The notes below the pieces were generated by a model. The model worked only from the letters and a program-made list of their open reading frames with translations. It was not told where the DNA came from and ran no database searches. From Bryobacterales bacterium (lineage in GTDB: Bacteria > Acidobacteriota > Terriglobia > Bryobacterales > Bryobacteraceae), in contig JAHCHD010000001.1 of assembly GCA_026129915.1 (NCBI GenBank), positions 1-64,000 on the forward strand: 64,000 nt of DNA. The letters run 5' to 3'. Each line of letters opens with the position of its first letter. The stretch's first letter is position 1. Of this stretch, positions 8,627 to 16,352 are shown one piece after another. The position numbers and the translations under genes were made by a program.

Positions 8627-8761
8627 ATGACAACCCGTCCCTTTCGCATTTACGATCCCCTGTATGCGCTGGCGCTATGCCTAAGTCTGACGTTGAACTT
8701 CGCGGTGCTCTACGTGCTCATCGAGGCATGGAGCAACTGGTTTGGGGCCTTCTCCCGGTAG
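8627..8761 (+). CDS. 44-residue single-span membrane protein in the copper/redox locus
   Basis: A 45-codon frame (ATG 8627, TAG 8759-8761) too short for routine gene calling. The product starts MTTRPFRIYDPLYALAL and has one hydrophobic span of about 23 residues (LYALALCLSLTLNFAVLYVLIEA), followed by an aromatic/basic end (WSNWFGAFSR). It has a GGAG about 11 bases before the start, and a RegA-like palindrome 70 bases upstream. It lies between regA and mbnP on the same strand. I do not recognise the family. A role as a small partner of the kinase, of the receptor system or of a cytochrome is only a guess from context. Confidence 0.5.
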   Translation: MTTRPFRIYDPLYALALCLSLTLNFAVLYVLIEAWSNWFGAFSR

Positions 8762-8916
8762 CGCGGTTGCCCATTCCGGGTTGGCAGGCGATGGCGGTGC
8801 GACGATTTGCCGCACCGGGTTTCGCGCGCCTGGCGCCTATCCTGAAGGCAGGGATGCTCATCCGAAAAGCAGGGTACCTGCCCTGCTGGCGCCCGCGACG
8901 TTCCAGGAGATCCTTC
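8762..8916. promoter_or_regulatory. mbnP leader region with RegA-like site 3 and a hairpin
   Basis: This gap holds a strong palindrome GGTGCGACGATTTGCCGCACC (about 8797-8816) whose core TGCGACG-ATTT-GCCGC (8798-8813) is RegA-like site 3. Downstream is a GC hairpin GCAGGG-tacctg-CCCTGC (8869-8886) without a T-tract, so it is not an intrinsic terminator. AGGAGA at about 8905-8910 is the mbnP ribosome site. The palindrome could act as operator DNA or as an RNA hairpin; its similarity to two other sites favours an operator. Confidence 0.5.
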
Positions 8917-9786
8917 ATGACTCGATGCTTAGTCCTCGCCGTCTTCGCTCTTACCCTGGCCGCAAGCCTGGGGGCCAGCCAGCCCGTATCCATTCGCTTT
9001 GCCGCGCAGGTAGGCGACCGTCCGCTTGCCTGCGGTGCGGAGTATCCCGGTATCGGAAGCACCGGTTCCACCATCCGCCCGCGCGACTTTCGCTTCTACG
9101 TCTCGAACCTCCGGCTGGTGGACCAGCAAGGCAACGAGACCCCCGTAGAGCTGGAACAGGATGGTCTCTGGCAGTTGGATGATGTCGCCTTGCTGGACTT
9201 CGAGGATGCCACCGCAGGCTGCTCCAATGGCACCCCCCAAACCAATACCACCGTGCGCGGCGCCGTGCCCGAGGGGAACTACGTGGGGCTCCGTTTCGAG
9301 TTGGGAATCCCCTTCCACAAGAACCACCTCGACGTGACCGCGCAGCCGTCGCCCCTGAACCTCACCGCGCTGTACTGGGCCTGGAACAGTGGGCACAAGT
9401 TCGCGCGCCTGGATTTCTCCAGCACCGGGCAGCCGCGCGGATTCGCCATCCACCTGGGTAGCACTGGCTGTACTCCCGGCGACACGAGCTCCACCATTCC
9501 CACCGCCTGTGCCAACCTCAACCGCCCCGCAGTGGAGATTGCTGGCTTTCAGGTGGACCGCGATGTGGTGGTAGCCGACTTGGCGGCACTGTTGCGGCAT
9601 GCCAATGTCGACATCCGCGGCGAGCGCTTCGCCGGGTGCATGTCTGGCCCCGCTGACCCTAACTGCGCACCCTTGTTTCAGGCTTGGGGTCTGCCCTTTG
9701 GGGATGCTCCCGCGGGTGAGCAATCCTTCTTTCGGAAAGTCTCCCCCGGCGTTGCGCGCGATCAGGAAAGCGCAGTGGTGCAGTAG
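8917..9786 (+). CDS. mbnP: MbnP-family periplasmic copper-binding protein (four-Cys metallo-mystery family)
   Basis: A 289-residue exported protein with a signal peptide of about 20 residues. It matches the MbnP family, formerly the four-Cys partner of the metallo-mystery pair. The hallmarks are VSIRFAAQVGDRPLACG (Cys39), DFRFYVSNLRLVD, LELG-type FELGIPFHKNHLD, and the signature LYWAWNSGHKFARLDF (about 152-167). Mature cysteines are at 39, 102, 185, 198, 241 and 250. In characterised MbnP, a Trp is oxidised to kynurenine by the diheme partner MbnH to build a copper site. Trp154/Trp156 in the signature are candidates here. The next gene, three bases away, encodes that partner. ATG 8917 has AGGAGA upstream. 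Copper binding itself is inferred from the family. Confidence 0.88.
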   Translation: MTRCLVLAVFALTLAASLGASQPVSIRFAAQVGDRPLACGAEYPGIGSTGSTIRPRDFRFYVSNLRLVDQQGNETPVELEQDGLWQLDDVALLDFEDATAGCSNGTPQTNTTVRGAVPEGNYVGLRFELGIPFHKNHLDVTAQPSPLNLTALYWAWNSGHKFARLDFSSTGQPRGFAIHLGSTGCTPGDTSSTIPTACANLNRPAVEIAGFQVDRDVVVADLAALLRHANVDIRGERFAGCMSGPADPNCAPLFQAWGLPFGDAPAGEQSFFRKVSPGVARDQESAVVQ

Positions 9787-9789
9787 CGC

Positions 9790-11580
9790 ATGCGACTGTG
9801 GATTGCGGTTGCGCTGTTCTTGACTTTGGCTGCAGTGGCGGTGATGCGCGCGCACGACGCCCATGGGCGATCCACCGCTCCGCTGGAAGCAAGGCGGCTG
9901 CGCAGCCCCCTTCCGCAAGACGCACACCATGCCCAGGCGGGCCAGGCGCCCTACCAGCGCTATTGCCTGTACTGCCACGGCGAGGATGGTCGCGCCCGGA
10001 CACCACTGGCCGGCAAGCTGCCCCAACGCCCCACCGATCTCGCGAACTTTCTGATGGACTCCATGCGGGATGGCGAGATCTATTGGGTGATCACCCATGG
10101 CATTGACACCGCCATGCCAGGCTTCGCGCAGCAACTGTCTGATACCGAACGCTGGCAACTGGTACAGTACGTCCGGCTGCTACGGCAACGTCAGGCCGTG
10201 ATTGATCGCAGCCGTTTGGGCGACTACCAGTGGAACCTGCCGCCGGGCTTCCCGTTGCCCAACGTGCCGACGCCCAATCCCATGACCGCCGCCAAGGTGG
10301 AACTGGGCCGCCACCTGTTTTACGACCGTCGCCTGTCGGCCAACCGCACTCAGTCCTGCGCCTCCTGTCACCTGCAAGAGCTGGCCTTCACCGATGGCCG
10401 CGCGCGCAGCGTGGGTTCGACCGGAGAAGCTCACCCAAGGTCTGCGATGAGCCTTGCCAACGTCGCCTACAGTCCCGTGCTCACCTGGGCCAACCCCCTG
10501 CTGCGGAGCCTGGAATCCCAAATGGCCGTTCCCCTCTTTGGAGAGCATCCCGTGGAAATGGGCATGGCGGGCATGGAGGCCGAACTGCTTGAACGCCTGC
10601 GCACGGAATCACGCTACGGCCCCCTCTTCACCAAAGCCTACCCGGCAAGTCCACAGCCTTTCAGCATCGAACACGTCATTCAGGCCATCGCCAGCTTTCA
10701 ACGGACCATCCTCTCCGGCGACTCCGCCTACGACCGCTACCGGCGCGGCGATGACCCGAATGCCGTTTCCGCTGCCGCGATTCGAGGAGAGAAGCTCTTC
10801 TTCAGCGAAGAGCTGGAGTGCTTCCATTGCCACGGTGGGTTTGCCTTCTCAGGCACCGTGGATTACTACGAGAAGGGCTTCGCCGAGGTGGAGTTCCACA
10901 ACACCGGCCTGTACCATCTGACGGGTGAACTCTCTTATCCACAGCCCAACCTTGGCTTGTACGAGTTCACGCGCAACCCCGATGACGTGGGCAAGTTCAA
11001 AGCGCCGACATTGCGCAACATCGCCGTCACCGCGCCATACATGCACGACGGCAGCGTGGCCACTCTGGAAGACGCGGTAGACCATTACGCCGCGGGCGGA
11101 CGCACCATCGCCACCGGACCCCACGCCGGGGATGGATCCCGCAACCCCAATCGCAGTGAGTTCGTGAAGGGCTTCACCCTCAGCGTGGAGCAGAAGGCAG
11201 ACCTGATCGAGTTCCTGAAAAGCCTCACCGACGAGACCCTGCTGACGGACCCGGCACTCAGTGACCCGTGGATCCCCGCAGCCCGATCGCATACTGGCGC
11301 CAGACCTCGACACGCCGTAACCGGAAAGGTGTTGCGCGTGTACGCGGAGGATGGGTCAATCTCGATGGCGCATGGAGAGATTCCCGGCTTGATGGCGGCG
11401 ATGCCGGAACCAGCCGGGATGGAGTTTCTGGTTCCCGATGAGCAGACCCTGCAACAGATGCGGGCGGGAGCCTGCCTGCAGGCGCAGGTGCGGAGACAAG
11501 GTATGGACTATCTGTTGGAGCACGTGCGCATTCTGCCGCCCATGGAGGGAGCAGCGCCATGCGCCGTAGGTCCGCGCTGA
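9790..11580 (+). CDS. mbnH: MbnH-like diheme enzyme fused to an extra N-terminal cytochrome c and a C-terminal CusF-like domain
   Basis: A 596-residue exported multidomain protein. Residues 1-20 form a signal. An extra class-I-like cytochrome c domain (about 45-140) has C59-LY-C62-H63 and a Met-containing AMPGF. The central part (about 165-485) is the MbnH/MXAN_0977-type diheme domain of the cytochrome c peroxidase/MauG superfamily, with C190-AS-C193-H194, C344-FH-C347-H348, the family segment SLANVAYSPVLTWANPLLRSLE and APYMHDGS. The C-terminal part (about 508-582) resembles CusF (GKVLRVYAEDGSISMAHGEIPGLMAAM), with His/Met ligands. It should use periplasmic electron transfer to oxidise a Trp in MbnP. 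It starts three bases after mbnP. The extra heme may deliver or remove electrons and the CusF part may deliver copper; both are inference. Confidence 0.85.
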   Translation: MRLWIAVALFLTLAAVAVMRAHDAHGRSTAPLEARRLRSPLPQDAHHAQAGQAPYQRYCLYCHGEDGRARTPLAGKLPQRPTDLANFLMDSMRDGEIYWVITHGIDTAMPGFAQQLSDTERWQLVQYVRLLRQRQAVIDRSRLGDYQWNLPPGFPLPNVPTPNPMTAAKVELGRHLFYDRRLSANRTQSCASCHLQELAFTDGRARSVGSTGEAHPRSAMSLANVAYSPVLTWANPLLRSLESQMAVPLFGEHPVEMGMAGMEAELLERLRTESRYGPLFTKAYPASPQPFSIEHVIQAIASFQRTILSGDSAYDRYRRGDDPNAVSAAAIRGEKLFFSEELECFHCHGGFAFSGTVDYYEKGFAEVEFHNTGLYHLTGELSYPQPNLGLYEFTRNPDDVGKFKAPTLRNIAVTAPYMHDGSVATLEDAVDHYAAGGRTIATGPHAGDGSRNPNRSEFVKGFTLSVEQKADLIEFLKSLTDETLLTDPALSDPWIPAARSHTGARPRHAVTGKVLRVYAEDGSISMAHGEIPGLMAAMPEPAGMEFLVPDEQTLQQMRAGACLQAQVRRQGMDYLLEHVRILPPMEGAAPCAVGPR

Positions 11581-11915
11581 TGGGGATCCTGGCTGCGTGG
11601 CTGGCTGGCGCTGGGTGGTCTGTAACTGGCGCCGGAGCTGCGCTTCCCAGCGATGGCAACAAGGGCAAGACCGCCAGCGGCAAACACCGGCGTTATCCGC
11701 TCACGGGTGTGGTGCGATCCCTCGTGAAGGAAGAACGGCTAGCCATGATCCGTCACCAGGAAATCCCCGGATGGATGCCCGCGATGACGATGGAGTTTGA
11801 GATTCGCTCAGCCGCTGAGTTCGCGGGTCTGGACAAGGGCATGACCATCCGGGCCACTGTGGTCGTGACCGAATCGGGCGCCTACTGGTTGGAGAACGTG
11901 ACGCTCGTGGAGTGA
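11559..11915 (+). CDS. Exported CusF-like copper-binding protein
   Basis: A 118-residue protein with a signal peptide (RRRSALMGILAAWLAGAGWSVTGAGA). It is followed by one CusF-type beta-barrel (about residues 45-118): YPLTGVVRSLVKEERLAMIRHQEIPGWMPAMTMEF. The H-x-x-I-P-G-W-M-x-x-M-x-M pattern supplies the His, Trp and two Met that bind Cu(I) in CusF proteins. The start overlaps the mbnH stop by 22 bases, so it is the third gene of the mbnP-mbnH unit. It is closely similar in motif to the C-terminal domain of MbnH, but has the full MTM ligand set that the fused domain lacks. It likely acts as periplasmic copper chaperone of the system. Confidence 0.82.
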   Translation: MRRRSALMGILAAWLAGAGWSVTGAGAALPSDGNKGKTASGKHRRYPLTGVVRSLVKEERLAMIRHQEIPGWMPAMTMEFEIRSAAEFAGLDKGMTIRATVVVTESGAYWLENVTLVE

Positions 11916-12262
11916 TGCCTGCCCAACGCACGCATGACGGCGGTTGGCAAATCCCCGGATTAACCCGTTGGTGGCTTTCCAGGGGGCCACAGGGTTTGAG
12001 GTCGCGGCCGGGATGCGAGTCACCTTGCACCCCTCGCACAGATCCGTACGGGCACTGCTAGCGCATACGGCTCATAGCTTGGATACTTGGCGCCAAAGCG
12101 CTCTTGCGGATAAGGATGCGGGATTCTCGAGAGCGGAATGTGGCACGCGGCCCGTTGCTTGATCGGGTCAAACTTTGGGAGTCCCCGTTGGCAGCTAGCC
12201 TTGCTTGCGAGAGGTCATCGCGGTTGCGCATCGTCCGCACCCACCTTCGGCTGCATTGGCGC
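11916..12262. other. Convergent gap between cusF-like gene and aminotransferase
   Basis: No intact gene is seen. A minus-strand stretch (about 12040-12130) reads QERFGAKYPSYEPYA, faintly like the tail of isoprenylcysteine/phospholipid methyltransferases, and may be a relic; the match is too short to call. A weak five-pair hairpin (GTGGC/GCCAC, 11971-11990) is the only terminator-like structure noted. Confidence 0.4.
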
Positions 12263-13606
12263 CTACACCTTGGCCAGTTCCGCAGCGTGCTTGTGAACTT
12301 TTCGGACCGCTTCGGCAATGCGGTCCATCACGCTGCGTTCCGACAGCAGGACTGCTTGCCCGAACCAGACATGCTCGTCGAAGACCTGTTCGCTGCGCGG
12401 CAGGTTGAAACTCTGCGTTTCCCACTGCTTCAGCCGGTCTTCGCCGAACAGCGCCTTGTAGGCGCGATCCTGGGGCAGGTTGCGCAGGAAGCCGAAATTG
12501 CGGTGTGACCCATAGCTCGAGCGGAAGGGCGCCCCCTCCGCGGCAAGTGCCTTCAGAAACTTCTCGCGGGGCATGCCCGCGAAGTGCGCCTTATCGTAAT
12601 GCGCCATGTAGATGTGATAGGAGTTCCGCGTGCAGCCGTCATAGATTTTTGCCGGGCGGATGCCGGGGATGTCTTTCAGCAGGCTGCTGAGATAGGCGGC
12701 ATTCTGCTCGCGCGTCCGCTGATGCTCCTCCATGCGGGATAGCTGCACCAGCAGCACAGCAGCCTGAAACTCCGTCAGTCGCAGGTTGGTGCCACTCATC
12801 GACTCGCCGGCAGAATAGCGGGGCCGGCCTCTGAAGAAACCCTGATTGTGAAAGGCGTAGCAGCGCTCGAGGAAGTCGCGGTCGTCGGAGATGATGGCGC
12901 CACCTTCGCCACAGTTCAAGTTTTTCGTTGCCTGGAAGCTGAAGCAACCGGCGTTGCCGATGCGCCCCACGTTCTTGCCCCGCCATTGGGCCATCCATGC
13001 CTGGCAGGCGTCCTCAACGACGGCCAGCTTGTGCTTGCGTGCGACGCTCATTATGCCGTCCATGTCCACCGCGGAGCCGCCGATGTGGACGGGCATGATG
13101 GCCTTGGTGCGCTCGTTCACCAGAGCGTCGAGCTCTTTGGGGTCCATCAGGTAGGACTCCGGATCGGTGTCGACGAACACGGGCAGCGCATGCTGCCGAA
13201 GGATCACATTGAAGGAGGCCACAAAGGTGAAGGGCGTCACCAGTACTTCGTCACCGGCCTTCACATCCATTACGTTCAGCGCGGTGTATAGCGCGTTCGA
13301 ACCGTTCACCACGCTCAGGCATCCAGCGGCCCCGGTCATCTTGGCGAAGGCTTCCTCAAAGGCATCGACCTTGCTTCCATTCAGCCGGCCCCAGGCCGCA
13401 CTGCGGATCACTTCCGTAAGCGCTTCCTCTTCCTGCTTGCCGAACATAGGCCATGACGGGTAGGTGACCTTGCAGACCGGGGTACCGCCGAGCAGCGCGG
13501 GTGTATCCGCACTGGCCATCGCGAGAGACGGCGCAACCGCCCCCGCAGCCGAAGCGGCCACAAAAGTCCTGCGTGTCACTGCACTCTGTTTGTTCGTTTG
13601 GTCCAT
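12263..13606 (-). CDS. Tat-tagged DegT/DnrJ/EryC1/StrS-family aminotransferase
   Basis: A 447-residue PLP enzyme of the sugar-aminotransferase family. The fold markers are VVNGSNALYTAL, TPFTFVAS, PVHIGGSAVDMD, VVEDACQAWM (Asp199 for the pyridine nitrogen) and the PLP lysine Lys228 in CFSFQATKNLNCGEGG. The N-terminus carries a twin-arginine signal (TRRTFVAASAAGAVAPSLAMASA, residues 11-33), unusual for a family that normally works in the cytoplasm on nucleotide sugars. I start at 13606, where GGGAG precedes the ATG by seven bases; a longer frame to 13666 has no support. It stands alone, convergent to the copper genes. The substrate is unknown. Export of a folded PLP enzyme is compatible with Tat. 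Confidence 0.82.
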   Translation of the reverse strand: MDQTNKQSAVTRRTFVAASAAGAVAPSLAMASADTPALLGGTPVCKVTYPSWPMFGKQEEEALTEVIRSAAWGRLNGSKVDAFEEAFAKMTGAAGCLSVVNGSNALYTALNVMDVKAGDEVLVTPFTFVASFNVILRQHALPVFVDTDPESYLMDPKELDALVNERTKAIMPVHIGGSAVDMDGIMSVARKHKLAVVEDACQAWMAQWRGKNVGRIGNAGCFSFQATKNLNCGEGGAIISDDRDFLERCYAFHNQGFFRGRPRYSAGESMSGTNLRLTEFQAAVLLVQLSRMEEHQRTREQNAAYLSSLLKDIPGIRPAKIYDGCTRNSYHIYMAHYDKAHFAGMPREKFLKALAAEGAPFRSSYGSHRNFGFLRNLPQDRAYKALFGEDRLKQWETQSFNLPRSEQVFDEHVWFGQAVLLSERSVMDRIAEAVRKVHKHAAELAKV

Positions 13607-14035
13607 GCCCGGTCTCCCGCATCCGCGCCAGCCTGAAACTATCAGCAACGGCCTGTCGATGCCCACTAGTCATATCTCAGTTTGCCGCCCTGTTCAAGAC
13701 GGAACGGCGATGGAGGCGGGCTGGAAACCTTGATGTCCCGACCAACACGCGTGCAAGAATTGGGCCGCTGACGCCAGCGAGTTTGTCCACATTCCTTGAA
13801 GCACTCATATTCTGGAATCGCCGTTGCGAACATGGCCGCAAAGTGTGGCCGGCAGCACTGCGTCTGGAGACCAGCCAGATGTGGCTTGCGAATCCCATTC
13901 AGAGGTTTCGGGGACAGGAGAAGAGTGCTACGTCCCCTTCGCGACAAGTTTCAAGGTCGCAAGCCCGGGCTTTCCCTTGGCGTTCCTGGCGTAGTGGAGA
14001 AGCTGACTACGGTGTCCCCTTGCCGCTCGTGTGCC
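13607..14035. other. Intergenic stretch before the aminotransferase
   Basis: 429 bases between the beta-helix gene end and the aminotransferase start, both on the minus strand. Overlapping open frames on both strands have no recognisable family or ribosome site. The ribosome site of the aminotransferase lies at about 13614-13618. I see no repeats or clear terminator. Confidence 0.5.
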
Positions 14036-14860
14036 TTACGGGCAGGCGCTGGCGCCGCACACGTTTTGGCCCAACGGAATGCCCCCGCTCACTTGAGCAC
14101 CGCCCGCGTTGTTGCCTGCGAAGAAGTTGCCACGGTATCCCGCTGCTGGGATGGGTGTGCCAACGGAAACGGCATTCAGGCTCTGGAAGCCAAAGCCGGT
14201 GTTGTTTTCCGACGTATTGTCCATCGCCGTACCCCGGAACAGGAAAATACCATCGCCGGCGTTCTCCGTGGTGCTGTTGTTCCTTACCACGGCGCCGAAG
14301 CTGATGATCCCCACCCCGCCATTTCTTGTGGCGATGTTGTCGTGGATCAGCCCCGTAACCTGGATTCCTATCTTGCAGTTCATTACCGTCATTTCGCGGA
14401 TGGTGTTGCCGAAGCCAAGCATCCCCACCCCGATCCGGCCGAAGCCAGTCACTGCACCCCCATAGACCGTGGATCCGTTTGTGTTTGTTCCCGTGGCGAC
14501 ATCGGTTTCAATGCCACTCCCGCTGTCGATGGACTCGCAGCCACCAGGGTAGTTCTTGCCGCATCGGTTTGGCCCTCGGACCGTGAAGCCGTTCAGGTTG
14601 ATGGTTACCGGGTCAGGGGTCCTTATCAGAATTCCTCCCGTATTCAGGGTGGGCACGTCGAGGTCACTCGTCAGCAGATAACTGCCCCCCTTCGTGATCA
14701 GAACCGGGAAGCCCGGAGCGTCGCCGGGCGTGACACCCCCCGTCAGCGCCTTGGCTTGATTGATGGTCACGCGCGCTTCGGTGGCGAACGGCGGCCCTTG
14801 GGCAGCCAAACTCAGAACGGCGATTAGCGCGAGCGCGGAGAGTCGGTGCGGAATCTTCAT
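14036..14860 (-). CDS. Secreted right-handed beta-helix repeat protein
   Basis: A 274-residue protein with a Sec signal (MKIPHRLSALALIAVLSLAAQG). The body shows parallel beta-helix rungs: INLNGFTVRG, STVYGGAVTGFGRIGVGMLGFGNTIREMTVMNCKIGIQVTG, LIHDNIATRNGGVGIISFGAVVRNNSTTENAGDGIFLF and so on. Such NosD/CASH-type solenoids often bind or cleave polysaccharide, but no catalytic triad is evident here. Two Cys near the C-terminus (VCGASACP) and two in the RCGKN...GGCES insert may form disulfides. There is no operon partner. Function is unassigned beyond the fold. Confidence 0.75.
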   Translation of the reverse strand: MKIPHRLSALALIAVLSLAAQGPPFATEARVTINQAKALTGGVTPGDAPGFPVLITKGGSYLLTSDLDVPTLNTGGILIRTPDPVTINLNGFTVRGPNRCGKNYPGGCESIDSGSGIETDVATGTNTNGSTVYGGAVTGFGRIGVGMLGFGNTIREMTVMNCKIGIQVTGLIHDNIATRNGGVGIISFGAVVRNNSTTENAGDGIFLFRGTAMDNTSENNTGFGFQSLNAVSVGTPIPAAGYRGNFFAGNNAGGAQVSGGIPLGQNVCGASACP

Positions 14861-15390
14861 GAGGTTTTCCCTTTCGTGTCAGACACGCGCGCAATCCTGC
14901 CGCGGTGGACCAGGGGCGTCCTCGAAAACTTGGTTCTTTCCTTAGCCCGCTGCAAGTAACGGGCTCTGGAGCCACCCGCGAAGCATGCCAACTTGCGGCT
15001 CAGCTGCGGCCCTCCACCTTTCCAGCAACGACGCTAGGCATGCTGTTTGAGCAAGCCTCTGCCCGTCCCCGGCAATTCACAGTCCTGTCCGGTTCACCAC
15101 GGCCCGCGCTGCATGAACGCGACGAAGAGAGGATGCAACCTGTGCTTCGGTAGGCACCCTGTCGCGGCGTTTGCCTTGGCATCTCATGAATTGGAATGGA
15201 CCCCTTAGCGCCCTTGCAAGACTCTGGGGTCTGGATGGTTGGCTATTCTTTTCCTGCAGGACTCGTTCATTCCCAACGACGTGCCGGTTGATCCCGGCGC
15301 TCGGCCAGCGGGCAATTCGGAAGAGGGTTAAATGAAATTTGTGGCTTAGGGTGACCGAGTCGAGGCAGGCGCCCAGTTTTCAGCACGCCG
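14861..15390. other. 530-base intergenic stretch with small hairpins
   Basis: It lies downstream of the his/glycerophosphodiesterase unit and upstream of the beta-helix gene (both minus). It holds a hairpin AGCCCG-ctgcaagtaa-CGGGCT (14944-14965) and a smaller one (GCCGG/CCGGC, about 15287-15302). Neither has a convincing T-tract. Short open frames show no family. The promoter of the beta-helix gene must lie here but was not recognised. Confidence 0.45.
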
Positions 15391-16239
15391 TTAGTGCAGC
15401 TTCCGTTCTGCCAGGAACTGCACCAGGGCCTTTGGGTTGTCCGTGATGATCCCGTCCACATTGGCGTCGATGAGCTTCTGCCATTCGTCGGGGCGGTTTG
15501 CCGTCCAGGGAATCACTTTCAATCCGGCGGCATGCGCCTCTCGTACGTTCGCTGGAGTCACGAGGCTTAGATGCGGCGAGAGCACTGGCACATCGCCCGC
15601 GCGCTTGGCCACCTCCAGAAATCCCTCGCCTTTCGTGTTCCACAACGCCGCCCTAGGGATCTCCGGCGCCAGTTGCTTCAACGCGTGCAGTGTACGGAAG
15701 TCGAAGCTCTGCACAATCACTCGTCCTTCGATCTTGTGCTTGCGGATCTGCTGCAGCACCAGGCTGGCAAGCTCCTCCGGCGAGGGCGTCAACTCGGGAC
15801 GCTCTGGATTGGTCTTGATCTCGATATTGAAATGGAAGTTACCCAAAGGAGCCAGATCTGCGATCGCCTCCTCCAGGGTTGGCATTCGCGTGCCGGGGAG
15901 CGCCTGCTGTGCGGGAAAATCTTTGTTCGGCGCCCAGCCGCAGTCGAAGCGTTTCGTCTCCGCCACTGTAAGCTGGCGAATCGTCCGCGTGAGCCCCTGC
16001 GGGCCGCTGCAAATTTCCGGCTTGATCTCCAGGTCGTGCGAGATCACAAGCACGTTGTCCTTCGTCGCGACGACGTCCAGTTCCAGGAAGTCCGCCCCTG
16101 CGTCGATCGCATGGCGAAACCCAGGGAGCGTATTCTCTGGGAGCACCCACCGCGCGCCACGGTGCCCCTCTACGAGGATCTTCTTCGATTGCGCCACCAG
16201 GGGAACCGCGAGCAACAGGGCAAACAGCAGCCACTTCAT
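15391..16239 (-). CDS. glpQ: Exported glycerophosphodiester phosphodiesterase
   Basis: A 282-residue phosphodiesterase of the GDPD/TIM-barrel family, with signal peptide MKWLLFALLLAVPLVAQ. Catalytic residues are visible: H26-R27-G-A, E35-N-T, E53-x-D55 and H68 (ISHDLEIK). The later EIKT strand, TANRPDEWQKLIDANVDGIITDNP and the C-terminus are standard. It hydrolyses glycerophosphodiesters to glycerol-3-phosphate and an alcohol, probably in the periplasm. The start at 16239 is chosen because the signal peptide begins there; the longer open frame upstream runs into hisA. It lies 113 bases after hisA on the same strand and may be read through from the his operon, although it has no link to histidine synthesis. 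Confidence 0.85.
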   Translation of the reverse strand: MKWLLFALLLAVPLVAQSKKILVEGHRGARWVLPENTLPGFRHAIDAGADFLELDVVATKDNVLVISHDLEIKPEICSGPQGLTRTIRQLTVAETKRFDCGWAPNKDFPAQQALPGTRMPTLEEAIADLAPLGNFHFNIEIKTNPERPELTPSPEELASLVLQQIRKHKIEGRVIVQSFDFRTLHALKQLAPEIPRAALWNTKGEGFLEVAKRAGDVPVLSPHLSLVTPANVREAHAAGLKVIPWTANRPDEWQKLIDANVDGIITDNPKALVQFLAERKLH

Positions 16240-16352
16240 AACTGCCAGCGTAGCGCGCGTCCGCACGTGTTCGGTAATGCGGGCAATGCGCACTCGGCAC
16301 CGAGCCCGTGCTGGCTCTGGCTTCTGCCTTGCCTGTTCCTTGCCTGAGTGGC

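Noticed and set aside
8762-8916. Riboswitch (cobalamin, TPP or similar) in the mbnP leader
   Set aside because: Hairpins are present but the consensus core elements of known riboswitches are not; the main palindrome matches two other sites, favouring a protein-binding site.
8929-10158. 409-codon open frame on the minus strand
   Set aside because: Antisense to mbnP and mbnH, whose products have firm family motifs. Long antisense frames are expected in GC-rich DNA.
12040-12130. Minus-strand relic resembling a methyltransferase C-terminus
   Set aside because: Only about 20 residues fit, without upstream homology, so it is mentioned as a possibility and not called.
13501-14827. Overlapping plus frames of 267 and 343 codons
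   Set aside because: They overlap each other and run antisense to the beta-helix gene; no ribosome site or domain.
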